DNA of 17,539 bases, taken from Comamonadaceae bacterium CG_4_10_14_3_um_filter_60_75 (GTDB taxonomy: Bacteria; Pseudomonadota; Gammaproteobacteria; Burkholderiales; Burkholderiaceae_C). Shown piece by piece: positions 6,253-12,933 of this stretch; positions within the stretch are counted from its first letter, which is position 1, and each line of letters begins with the position of its first letter. Both the position numbers and the translations under genes were made by a program. Below the pieces are notes generated by a model, which saw only the letters and a list, made by a program, of their open reading frames with translations, was not told the origin of the DNA and ran no database searches. The stretch spans positions 1 through 17,539 of the forward strand of contig PFKL01000172.1 of the NCBI GenBank assembly GCA_002784245.1, written 5' to 3'.

Positions 6253-8031
6253 TCAGGCGGGGCGGGCAATGCGTTTGGCTGGCTCTTCGTCGCTCATGAC
6301 CTGTTGCGCCCAGTCTTCAAGTTTGCCAGTATCGGCGCGCAGGATTTCCTGCTTGACCGCCAAAATTTGTGCTGGATGCATTGAAAAGCTGCGCAAACCC
6401 ATGCCCAGCAGCAAGCGGGTCATGCCGACATCGCCGGCCATCTCACCGCAGACGCTCACCGGTTTGCCCTGCGCGTGCGCCTCAGCCAGGGTATTGGCGA
6501 TCAGGCGCAACACTGCGGGATGCAGCGGGTCGTAGAGGTGGGCGACCGACTCGTCGGCGCGGTCGATCGCCAGTGTGTACTGAATCAGGTCGTTGGTGCC
6601 GATGGACAAAAAGTCAAAATACTTCAAAAACAACTTCAGCGTCAACGCCGCCGCCGGAATCTCGATCATGGCGCCGATCTTCACCGGACCATAGGCGATG
6701 CCACGGTTGTCGAGTTGCACCCGCGCGTGGTCGATGAGCGAGACGGTCTGGCGAATCTCGCTGGCATGCACCAGCATCGGGATCAGCAGCTGCACAGGGC
6801 CGTGCGCGGCGGCGCGCAAAATGGCCCGCAGCTGGGTCAGGAACATGGCCGGCTCGGTCAGGCTCCAGCGGATCGCACGCAAGCCCAGCGCCGGGTTCAG
6901 GTGTGCCATGTCGCGCGCCGATTCGTCAAGCGGTTTGTCGGCACCAATGTCCACCGTGCGGATCGTCACCGGCAAACCTTGCATGCCTTCCACCGCGCGC
7001 CGGTAGGCCAGGTATTGCTCTTCCTCGTTGGGGAGCTTGCCGTGGCGGCCCATGAACAGAAATTCGCTGCGAAACAGCCCGACACCTACCGCACCAGCGG
7101 CAATCGCGCCAGCTGCGTCGTCGGGCATTTCTATATTGGCCAGCAATTCAATTTTTTGCCCGTCCAGGGTGACTGCCGGGGTATGCAGCAGACGTGCAAG
7201 GCGACCGCGTGCCAGCTCACCTTGTCGTTGCCTGAAACCGTACTCAGCCAGGATGATGGCTGACGGGTCAACGACGACCACGCCGGCATCGCCGTCGATG
7301 ATGACCCAGTCGTCCTGGCGCAGCAACTGGCTGGCCAGCCGCGCACCAACCACCGCCGGTATATCGAGGCTGCGTGCCACGATGGCGGTGTGCGAGGTCT
7401 TGCCACCCACGTCGGTGATGAAGCCGGCAAACACGCTTTGTTTGAACTGCAGCATGTCCGCCGGTGAGAGATCGTGCGCGACCAGAATCAGCGGCACATC
7501 GACGGTATCGTCAAGCAGCAATTCCTGCTGGGTGGCTTTACGCATCACGCGTCCCAACGGCTGAACCAGCGGTGACGAGACGCCCCGCATGGCGCGCAAG
7601 ATACGTTCGGTGATTTGTTCCAGGTCGGCCTTGCGCTCACGCAGGTAGTCGTCCTGCATCTCGTCAAACTGACGCGCAATCACCTCCAGTTGGCTGACCA
7701 ACGCCCATTCGGCGTTGTAGAGCCGGTCCTTGATCCAGTGGCGAACGCCCAGGGCCAGCTCTTCGTCCTGCAACAGCATTAGGTGCACTTCCAGCAATGC
7801 GGCCAGTTCATGCGGTGTTTCTTTAGGACCCATTTGAGCGATGGTCGACTGCAAGCGCTGGATTTCTGTCACCACCGCGTCACGGCCATCACGCACGCGT
7901 TTGAGTTCGGCTTCAACCTGCGCGGGCTCGATAAAGTAGTGCACCACGTCGAGCCGGCTCGACGCCACCAGCACTGCGCGGCCGATTGCGATGCCACGGG
8001 CGACAGGCAAACCGTGAATCGAAAAGGTCAT
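6253..8031 (-). CDS. ptsI: PTS enzyme I (phosphoenolpyruvate-protein phosphotransferase)
   Basis: A 592-residue cytoplasmic enzyme that takes phosphate from phosphoenolpyruvate and passes it to HPr. The N-terminal domain carries the phospho-His motif GGKTSHTAIVARS, with His214 as the acceptor. The C-terminal PEP-binding barrel shows GVGLFRSEFLFM (316-327), IGTNDLIQYTLAIDRAD (477-493) and VSVCGEMAGD (525-534) with active Cys528. It is slightly longer than E. coli EI (575), mainly before the active His. It is the last gene of the EIIA-ptsH-ptsI run, 36 bases after ptsH, with a weak Shine-Dalgarno. It ends seven bases from the stop of convergent lrgB, with no clear intrinsic terminator. Confidence 0.97.
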   Translation of the reverse strand: MTFSIHGLPVARGIAIGRAVLVASSRLDVVHYFIEPAQVEAELKRVRDGRDAVVTEIQRLQSTIAQMGPKETPHELAALLEVHLMLLQDEELALGVRHWIKDRLYNAEWALVSQLEVIARQFDEMQDDYLRERKADLEQITERILRAMRGVSSPLVQPLGRVMRKATQQELLLDDTVDVPLILVAHDLSPADMLQFKQSVFAGFITDVGGKTSHTAIVARSLDIPAVVGARLASQLLRQDDWVIIDGDAGVVVVDPSAIILAEYGFRQRQGELARGRLARLLHTPAVTLDGQKIELLANIEMPDDAAGAIAAGAVGVGLFRSEFLFMGRHGKLPNEEEQYLAYRRAVEGMQGLPVTIRTVDIGADKPLDESARDMAHLNPALGLRAIRWSLTEPAMFLTQLRAILRAAAHGPVQLLIPMLVHASEIRQTVSLIDHARVQLDNRGIAYGPVKIGAMIEIPAAALTLKLFLKYFDFLSIGTNDLIQYTLAIDRADESVAHLYDPLHPAVLRLIANTLAEAHAQGKPVSVCGEMAGDVGMTRLLLGMGLRSFSMHPAQILAVKQEILRADTGKLEDWAQQVMSDEEPAKRIARPA

Positions 8032-8067
8032 GCGCGAACCACCACTCTGTTGCGTTTCAAGCGCACC

Positions 8068-8337
8068 TTATTCCCCTTCACCAAACTTGTCGTCGATCAG
8101 CGCCAACAGGGCCTGCATGGCCTCTAGCTCACGCTCACCACTGGTTTCCACTTCAACTTCTACGCCCATGCCGGCAGCGAGCATCATGACGCCCATGATG
8201 CTTTTGGCATTAACCCGCCGCTCGCCACGCGACATCCATATCTCGCAGGGAAAGCTTCCGGCCAGTTTGGTCAACTTGGCAGAGGCCCGCGCATGCAGAC
8301 CCAATTTATTGCTGATGGTCGTAGTTGTTTTGATCAT
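8068..8337 (-). CDS. ptsH: PTS phosphocarrier protein HPr
   Basis: An 89-residue small carrier that relays phosphate from EI to EIIA proteins. The phosphorylated histidine is at the canonical position 15 in NKLGLHARAS. Ser46 in NAKSIMGVMML is retained, so the protein could be phosphorylated by HPr kinase, an enzyme most betaproteobacteria encode elsewhere. The start at MIKTTTTISNKLGL is chosen from the His15 numbering; the longer reading frame would add 21 residues with no family match. The ATG lies inside the end of the EIIA gene, a 32-base overlap that implies coupled translation; only a weak Shine-Dalgarno (AAAG) is visible. Confidence 0.96.
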   Translation of the reverse strand: MIKTTTTISNKLGLHARASAKLTKLAGSFPCEIWMSRGERRVNAKSIMGVMMLAAGMGVEVEVETSGERELEAMQALLALIDDKFGEGE

Positions 8338-8752
8338 GTACTTTGCGTCTTTGGTTCTGGGGCGCGGTGACTGCCACCTGCATGACACCCTGGGTGCCAC
8401 CGGCCAAGGTTCGCGTCACCAAAGCGTCAAGCGACTCGTTGCGGTAGGTGACTGCGCGCAGCAACATCGGCAAGTTGACGCCGGCGATCAACCGCGAATT
8501 CACTCCGTCGACCAGTTTTTGGGCCACGTTGCAGGGCGTGGCGCCAAACAGATCGGTCAGCACCAGCGTTTGCGGGCGCCCCAATAAGGCCATCATGGTG
8601 CGCGCGCCTTGCAGTGTTTCATCCGACGGCATATTGGGTTGCACGTCAAACACCTCCACCGCTGTCGCGGCGTCCGGAAAAACATGCAACACGCATTGCC
8701 GCAGGGCATTGGCCAACGGGGCGTGCGCGATGATGAAAATACCTGTGTTCAT
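8306..8752 (-). CDS. PTS EIIA protein, mannose/fructose family (soluble, regulatory)
   Basis: A 148-residue soluble EIIA of the mannose superfamily. The N-terminus MNTGIFIIAHAPLANALRQC carries the phosphorylatable His10 in the expected place, and VLTDLFGATPCNVA (about 67-80) is the typical second motif. No EIIB or EIIC gene is present nearby, so sugar transport is unlikely. In other betaproteobacteria this protein sits with HPr and EI as an incomplete PTS that signals carbon/energy state, often behind gshB; here the gene upstream is a DUF4197 protein instead. The start at 8752 is chosen by alignment to the family; an upstream in-frame start would add five residues. The last 32 bases overlap ptsH. 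Confidence 0.92.
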   Translation of the reverse strand: MNTGIFIIAHAPLANALRQCVLHVFPDAATAVEVFDVQPNMPSDETLQGARTMMALLGRPQTLVLTDLFGATPCNVAQKLVDGVNSRLIAGVNLPMLLRAVTYRNESLDALVTRTLAGGTQGVMQVAVTAPQNQRRKVHDQNNYDHQQ

Positions 8753-8773
8753 TGAGTTGGCGAGCACCTGCCA

Positions 8774-8795
8774 GGCACCCGTGGTTCAGGGTGCC
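8774..8795 (-). promoter_or_regulatory. Hairpin in the leader of the EIIA-ptsH-ptsI operon
   Basis: A perfect 7-bp inverted repeat, GGCACCC (8774-8780) and GGGTGCC (8789-8795), with an 8-base loop, lies 21 bases before the EIIA start. No T-run follows on either strand, so it is not a classical terminator for the upstream DUF4197 gene. It could be a leader structure or a protein-binding site; function is unknown. Confidence 0.4.
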
Positions 8796-8863
8796 GCAAG
8801 TGACAAATTGGAGCGGGCCCCGATTATGACTTTAAGCAGACCCGGTCAGTGCGGGCGACGACG

Positions 8864-9568
8864 CTATTGCAACGCACCAAACACCTTCTTCAACAGCGCA
8901 CTGCCTGTGCCCACCGGGTCCTGGCGAATCTTCTTTTCCTCTTCGCCAATCATGAAGTACAACCCGTCCAAAGCCTTGCCCGTGACGTAGCGCTCAATGG
9001 TGACTGCCTCACCCTTGAGCAGGCCAACGGCGGCCGCTTTGCCCGCTACCTGGTTGTATTTCTCGGCCAGGTTGACCTGCGTGGTGGTTTTCTTGACCAC
9101 GGGGAGGAATTTGTCACCCAGGGGTGCGCGGGTCTTGTCGACAAAAAACTGGGTAACGGCGGTTTCGCCACCGCCAAGAATGGCCTTGGCGTCCTGGACG
9201 TTCATGGACTTGACGGCGCCAACGAGCATGTCGCGCGCCAGCGGTACGGCCGCCTCAGCGGCGCGGTTCATGGCGTTGACCAACTCATCTAGACGTTGGC
9301 CTTGACCCAAGGTACGCAACAGACCGGAGGCGTCCTGCAAGGCCTGCGGCAAACCGATGCGCACACGCGCATCACCCAGAAAACCGTCGGGGCGCCCGAG
9401 CAGATCCACCGCTGCGCGCGCCCCTCTGTCCAAGGCTGCTTTAAGCCCTTGCGACGCTTGCGCATTGCTCAAGTCAGCAAGCGACAGCGCGTAGGCCTTC
9501 GGGGACAGAAACAACGCGCCAAAAACAGCGGTAAGCGTCCAGAAACCATTGAAGTGACGTCTATTCAT
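8864..9568 (-). CDS. DUF4197 family exported protein
   Basis: A 234-residue protein of a conserved proteobacterial family without an assigned reaction. The N-terminus has a basic start (MNRRHFNGF) and a hydrophobic segment ending in a plausible signal peptidase site near PKAYA-LSL, so a periplasmic location is likely. The family signature is clear: LSNAQASQGLKAALDRGA after the signal peptide, and a C-terminus containing ALDGLYFMIGEEEKKIRQDP and GSALLKKVFGAL. The start at 9568 is favoured because GAGGG lies five bases upstream; a TTG four codons earlier is the alternative. It lies 62 bases after the cytochrome c' gene and 111 bases before the EIIA start, all on the same strand. The ribosome binding site sits in a hairpin. 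Confidence 0.88.
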   Translation of the reverse strand: MNRRHFNGFWTLTAVFGALFLSPKAYALSLADLSNAQASQGLKAALDRGARAAVDLLGRPDGFLGDARVRIGLPQALQDASGLLRTLGQGQRLDELVNAMNRAAEAAVPLARDMLVGAVKSMNVQDAKAILGGGETAVTQFFVDKTRAPLGDKFLPVVKKTTTQVNLAEKYNQVAGKAAAVGLLKGEAVTIERYVTGKALDGLYFMIGEEEKKIRQDPVGTGSALLKKVFGALQ

Positions 9569-9596
9569 ACAGGCCCTCAAACTGCGGTAGAGGGCC
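9569..9596 (-). promoter_or_regulatory. Hairpin sequestering the DUF4197 ribosome binding site
   Basis: On the minus strand GGCCCTC (9596-9590), an 11-base loop and GAGGGCC (9578-9572) form a perfect 7-bp, GC-rich stem. The GAGGG Shine-Dalgarno is within the 3' arm, and the ATG follows three bases later. Folding of the mRNA would block initiation. The lack of a T-run argues against a terminator for the upstream cytochrome c' gene. Confidence 0.5.
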
Positions 9597-9630
9597 GTAT
9601 CCTAACCAACAGCGTCAAGCTTGTGCGAAT

Positions 9631-10083
9631 TTACTTGCTACGGAAATCGTCGTGGCAGGCTTTGCAAGCGCCACCTGTGCTGTTGACCGCCGCCTTGACA
9701 GCGTCCAGGTTGCCCGACCTGGCGGCCACAGCAAGCTTGGTCATTTCAATTTGCATCTTGCCAGCCAGATCGTCAAACTTGGCCTTGTCAGACCAAATTT
9801 CGGCCTTGGCTTTGGTTTCACCTTTGTCGGTTCCCGGGCCAAAGCCTGCCCAGGGCAGCTTGCCCACAAATTCGGCCGTATTTGCGCTTTCAGCGGCAAC
9901 CTTGGCGTCAAACGGTGCCCTCCCTTGTGCCATGGCGGCCACGCGACCAAAGTTTTGACCCATGACAAATAAAGCGCTTTTACGGTATTTGATGGCATCC
10001 TCAGCCTTGGCAAATTGGGCTGACGCGGGCACGGCCACCGATAGGGCAAGACCTGACAAAACAAGGGCGGTTAGTTTTTTCAT
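9631..10083 (-). CDS. Cytochrome c' (c-prime), periplasmic
   Basis: A 150-residue precursor. Signal peptide MKKLTALVLSGLALSVAVPA ends with a likely cleavage after ASA at residue 22. The mature part of about 128 residues is the size of a four-helix-bundle cytochrome c'. The single haem site CKACH is at residues 140-144, close to the C-terminus (CKACHDDFRSK), as is diagnostic for class II c-type cytochromes. Such proteins have a five-coordinate haem that binds NO and CO, and they are linked to nitric oxide tolerance in several proteobacteria. The start is fixed by the signal peptide; no strong Shine-Dalgarno is visible. It is divergent from the cytochrome b561-type gene across 84 bases, a pairing that suggests a shared electron route. 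Confidence 0.93.
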   Translation of the reverse strand: MKKLTALVLSGLALSVAVPASAQFAKAEDAIKYRKSALFVMGQNFGRVAAMAQGRAPFDAKVAAESANTAEFVGKLPWAGFGPGTDKGETKAKAEIWSDKAKFDDLAGKMQIEMTKLAVAARSGNLDAVKAAVNSTGGACKACHDDFRSK

Positions 10084-10167
10084 AAGATACGTGTCAAAGT
10101 TAAACTGAGAAGTGAGGGGATTGCAGTCTATTGGCTGAATGATTGCCTCCAAATTTGTAGGGAATTG

Positions 10168-10836
10168 ATGATCCATACCGTACGTGTTTGGGATGTGCCC
10201 ACCCGCCTTTTCCATTGGGCCCTGGTTGTCTGCGTGGTCGGCTTGGTAACGACGGCGCAGATCGGTGGCGCGGCCATGCAGTGGCATTTCAGGTTGGGCT
10301 ACAGCGTTTTGTGCCTGCTGCTGTTTCGCCTGGTTTGGGGCTTCGTCGGCGGCTACTGGTCGCGCTTTGGTGCGTTTTTGTTCGGCCCTGGGCAGGTCAT
10401 GCGTTATGTGCGCGGCCGCGGGGAGCCGCAGATGAGCGTCGGCCACAACCCTACGGGGGCGATCTCAGTGTTTGCCTTGCTGGCAATTTTGTTGCTCCAA
10501 GTGGGCACCGGACTGATGAGTGACGACGAAATTGCTGCCGCCGGACCACTCGTTCGATACGTTTCTTCAGAGTGGGTCAACCTGGCGACGTTCTATCACA
10601 CGAATGTCGGCAAGCTTGTTCTTTTGGCGCTGGTTGCAACGCACTTGATGGCGATCGCTTTTTACTTTTTCAAGAGACATGACAACTTGATCAAGGCGAT
10701 GCTGACAGGCGACAAAACGTTACCCTTCGCCGCCCAGTCTTCTGACGATACTCGCAGCAAGCGGCTCTTGGCGCTGGCTATTTTTGTGGTCTTGACCGGA
10801 CTCGTCGGCGCTGTGGTGTCACGGATAGACGCCTGA
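10168..10836 (+). CDS. Cytochrome b561-type membrane protein (Ni-hydrogenase b-type family)
   Basis: A 222-residue di-haem b-type membrane cytochrome. It opens with the family signature VWDVPTRLFHWALV and has four main hydrophobic segments plus a fifth near the C-terminus (about 200-218). Candidate haem-ligand histidines sit in or near the helices: H16 (RLFHW), H40 (QWHFRLGY), H144 (FYHTNVGK) and H159 (ATHLMAI); H93 (GHNPTGA) is also conserved in the family. Members pass quinol electrons to periplasmic partners. With cytochrome c' divergently encoded next door, c' is the obvious candidate partner (inference). Start ATG at 10168 has AGGGA close upstream; a TTG at 10165 is a one-codon-longer alternative. 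The GNAT gene follows after 46 bases. Confidence 0.92.
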   Translation: MIHTVRVWDVPTRLFHWALVVCVVGLVTTAQIGGAAMQWHFRLGYSVLCLLLFRLVWGFVGGYWSRFGAFLFGPGQVMRYVRGRGEPQMSVGHNPTGAISVFALLAILLLQVGTGLMSDDEIAAAGPLVRYVSSEWVNLATFYHTNVGKLVLLALVATHLMAIAFYFFKRHDNLIKAMLTGDKTLPFAAQSSDDTRSKRLLALAIFVVLTGLVGAVVSRIDA

Positions 10837-10882
10837 CGCCTTGCCAGTGGCCCGAACACCCATCCAATCCAAGGGCGACCCG

Positions 10883-11371
10883 ATGAACCAAGACCGTTTC
10901 TCTATTGTTCAAGTCACCGAAGCAGACGCTCTCAACGCCGTCCGACTACTGTTTACCGAGTATGCCAAAAGCCTCAGTGTCAGTCTTTGCTTTCAGAACT
11001 TTGACGCCGAACTGGCCAATCTGCCGGGCGACTACGCGCAACCGCGAGGCGCACTGCTGGCAGCGCGCACCGGATCAACTTGGGTCGGGTGCGGTGCGCT
11101 TCGACCTTTGGACACCGTGGACTATCCCAATGCCAGCGAAATGAAACGGTTGTACGTAAAGCCTGGTTGTCGGGGCTTGGGATTGGGTCGGGCACTGGCT
11201 GAAGCCATTCTGGACGCCGCGCGCACCGCCGGCTACAGCTACGTCTTGCTCGACACGCTGAGCGACATGGAAAGTGCGCGTGCGCTCTACGAAGAGCTTG
11301 GATTCGCCGAAATAGCGCCTTACTACCACAACCCAATAGAAGGCGCGCATTACCTGATGGCAACGCTGTAA
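10883..11371 (+). CDS. GNAT family N-acetyltransferase
   Basis: A 162-residue acetyl-CoA-dependent acyltransferase. The acetyl-CoA pyrophosphate-binding motif A is RGLGLGRA (97-104), preceded by the usual strand EMKRLYVKPG. ESARALYEELGFAEIAPYYHNP, spread over about residues 132-153, is the typical C-terminal half ending in the conserved tyrosine/phenylalanine region. The substrate (small molecule or protein amine) cannot be told. The start at 10883 has AAGGG about seven bases upstream; a longer frame from 10841 is less likely. It lies on the same strand as the b561 gene and converges with the peroxiredoxin gene, 40 bases away. Confidence 0.9.
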   Translation: MNQDRFSIVQVTEADALNAVRLLFTEYAKSLSVSLCFQNFDAELANLPGDYAQPRGALLAARTGSTWVGCGALRPLDTVDYPNASEMKRLYVKPGCRGLGLGRALAEAILDAARTAGYSYVLLDTLSDMESARALYEELGFAEIAPYYHNPIEGAHYLMATL

Positions 11372-11411
11372 AGGCGAGGCCCTCACCACGTCGCAACCGT
11401 CTTAACCGGTT

Positions 11412-11918
11412 TCAGCCCTTCGCTTGCACCAACAAGGTTTGGGCGTCACTCACCTCAAATTTGCCTGGAGCTTCCACGTTCAAGGTTGTCACTTTGCCGT
11501 TCTTGACCAACATCGCGTAGCGCGTGCTGCGCAAGCCCATGCCCTTGCCCGTGAGGTCGAGCGTCAGACCTGTTGCTTTGGCAAAAACGGCATCACCGTC
11601 GGCCAGCATGCGAACCTTGCCGGCCGTTTTCTGATCCCGCGCCCAGGCGCCCATGACAAAGGCGTCGTTGACGCTGACACACCAGATTTCGTCAACGCCT
11701 GCAGCTTTGAAAGCTGCTGCATTTTCAACATAGCCGGGGACATGCTTGGCCGAGCAGGTGGGCGTGAACGCGCCAGGCAAGGCAAACAGTGCGATGGTCT
11801 TGTTGGCAGTGGCCGCGGCCACATCCACCGGATTGGGGCCCAGGCTGCAACCGCCGCCTTCAACCTCTGAATATTCCATCAACGTCACCGCGGGCAAAGC
11901 GTCACCAACTTTGATCAT
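11412..11918 (-). CDS. Peroxiredoxin, Prx5 type
   Basis: A 168-residue thiol peroxidase reducing hydrogen peroxide and organic hydroperoxides. The peroxidatic cysteine is Cys55 in LPGAFTPTCSAKHVPGY, the Prx5-class box. C80 in DEIWCVSVNDAFVMGAW and the later R-S-T-R-Y segment near the active site are also typical. An additional Cys24 in EGGGCSLG lies early in the chain; whether it resolves Cys55 is unknown. Length matches stand-alone Prx5 enzymes with no glutaredoxin fusion. The start has a strong AGGAG seven bases upstream. The gene follows the S10 operon on the same strand but is separated from it by an intrinsic terminator, so it probably has its own promoter, though I could not locate one. 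Confidence 0.94.
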   Translation of the reverse strand: MIKVGDALPAVTLMEYSEVEGGGCSLGPNPVDVAAATANKTIALFALPGAFTPTCSAKHVPGYVENAAAFKAAGVDEIWCVSVNDAFVMGAWARDQKTAGKVRMLADGDAVFAKATGLTLDLTGKGMGLRSTRYAMLVKNGKVTTLNVEAPGKFEVSDAQTLLVQAKG

Positions 11919-11950
11919 GAAAAGCTCCTAAAGGGAAAATTTAAACTGAA

Positions 11951-11976
11951 ACAAAAACGGCCCACATTGTGAGCCG
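11951..11976 (-). terminator. Rho-independent terminator after rpsQ
   Basis: On the minus strand CGGCTCAC, a 3-base loop and GTGGGCCG form an 8-bp stem with one mismatch, followed immediately by TTTTTGTT. It sits 36 bases after the rpsQ stop and would end the S10 transcript before the peroxiredoxin gene. Confidence 0.75.
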
Positions 11977-12012
11977 CTTTCAATAAATCTGCAGTGCGCG
12001 CACTGCATTTGC

Positions 12013-12282
12013 CTACACCAGTGCTGCCTTTTGCACCAAACGGGTCGCAACCCAGTTTTTGGTCTTTGAAATAGGGCGGCTTTCGGTGATCTCAATGATG
12101 TCACCGAGCTTGAATTCGTCCTTTTCGTCGTGGGCGTGGTACTTGCTGGACTTGCCAACAATCTTGCCGTAGAGCTCGTGCTTGACACGGCGCTCGATCA
12201 AGACGGTGACCGTCTTGGCGCGTTTGTCACTGACCACCTTGCCAACCAAGGTGCGCTTGAGGGATTTTTTAGCTTCCGTCAT
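12013..12282 (-). CDS. rpsQ: 30S ribosomal protein S17
   Basis: An 89-residue protein that binds 16S rRNA early in 30S assembly. The sequence MTEAKKSLKRTLVGKVVSDK followed by AKTVTVLIERRVKHELYGK is the standard S17 OB-fold. The motif KLGDIIEITESRPISKTKNW closes the fold. The start at 12282 is supported by AAGGAG six bases upstream; a longer open frame upstream is spurious. It is the last gene of the S10 operon here and lies 10 bases after rpmC. In E. coli the spc operon gene rplN follows; here a terminator and a peroxiredoxin gene do. Confidence 0.97.
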   Translation of the reverse strand: MTEAKKSLKRTLVGKVVSDKRAKTVTVLIERRVKHELYGKIVGKSSKYHAHDEKDEFKLGDIIEITESRPISKTKNWVATRLVQKAALV

Positions 12283-12292
12283 TTTTCGCTCC

Positions 12293-12499
12293 TTATTTGG
12301 CGGACTGGGCAGCCGCTTGCTTCTCGACCAAAATGGTCTTGGCGCGAGCGATGTCACGACGCGCCAAACGAAGCGCATCGGTGTTGTTGAGTTGTTGCGT
12401 TGCTTTTTGCATGCGCAGACCAAAGTGGGCTTTTTGCAAGTCTTTGATCTCGGCGGTCAAGCCGACAACGTCTTTTTGGCGTAATTCAGTCGTTTTCAT
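12293..12499 (-). CDS. rpmC: 50S ribosomal protein L29
   Basis: A 68-residue, two-helix protein located near the polypeptide exit tunnel of the 50S subunit. MKTTELRQKDVVGLTAEIKD and the later LARRDIARAKTILVEK are typical L29 sequence. It is a few residues longer than E. coli L29 (63) because of an Ala-rich tail. AGGAG precedes the start. It lies between rplP (15 bases) and rpsQ (10 bases) in the conserved order. Confidence 0.97.
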   Translation of the reverse strand: MKTTELRQKDVVGLTAEIKDLQKAHFGLRMQKATQQLNNTDALRLARRDIARAKTILVEKQAAAQSAK

Positions 12500-12514
12500 A
12501 GTCTGTGCTCCTGA

Positions 12515-12931
12515 TTACTGGCCGATCATGCGGGCCACAAAGGTGGTACGCAAAGGCAACTTGGCCGCAGCCAAACGGAACGCCTCGCGGGCCAACTCTT
12601 CCGTCACACCGACGATTTCAAAAACGATCTTGCCAGGCTGAATTTCAGCAACGTAGTACTCCGGATTGCCCTTACCGTTACCCATCCGCACTTCAGCGGG
12701 TTTTTGCGAAATGGGCTTGTCCGGAAAAACACGAATCCAGATTCGACCACCGCGTTTGACGTGGCGGGAAATGGCACGACGGGCCGCTTCGATCTGGCGC
12801 GCGGTTAAACGACCGCGGTCAGTACATTTGAGACCGAAATCACCGAAAGCCACCGAGCTGCCCCGGGTAGCAATGCCGGTGTTTCGGCCCTTCTGCTCTT
12901 TGCGATATTTACGACGAGCGGGTTGCAACAT
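12515..12931 (-). CDS. rplP: 50S ribosomal protein L16
   Basis: A 138-residue protein near the A-site and peptidyl-transferase region of the 50S subunit. MLQPARRKYRKEQKGRNTGI is the conserved opening, and GRIWIRVFPDKPISQKPAEV holds the region carrying the hydroxylated arginine known from E. coli. MGNGKGNPEYYVAEIQPG is also standard. AAGGAG seven bases before the ATG overlaps the end of rpsC, whose stop is two bases away, so translation is probably coupled. Confidence 0.98.
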   Translation of the reverse strand: MLQPARRKYRKEQKGRNTGIATRGSSVAFGDFGLKCTDRGRLTARQIEAARRAISRHVKRGGRIWIRVFPDKPISQKPAEVRMGNGKGNPEYYVAEIQPGKIVFEIVGVTEELAREAFRLAAAKLPLRTTFVARMIGQ

Positions 12932-12933
12932 GG

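Noticed and set aside
6475..7263. A 262-codon plus-strand frame opposite ptsI
   Set aside because: Antisense to the conserved PEP-binding domain of EI; Arg/Gln/His-rich composition typical of shadow frames.
11372..11411. A bidirectional terminator between the GNAT and peroxiredoxin genes
   Set aside because: Only a weak AACCG/CGGTT pairing without a T-run is visible.
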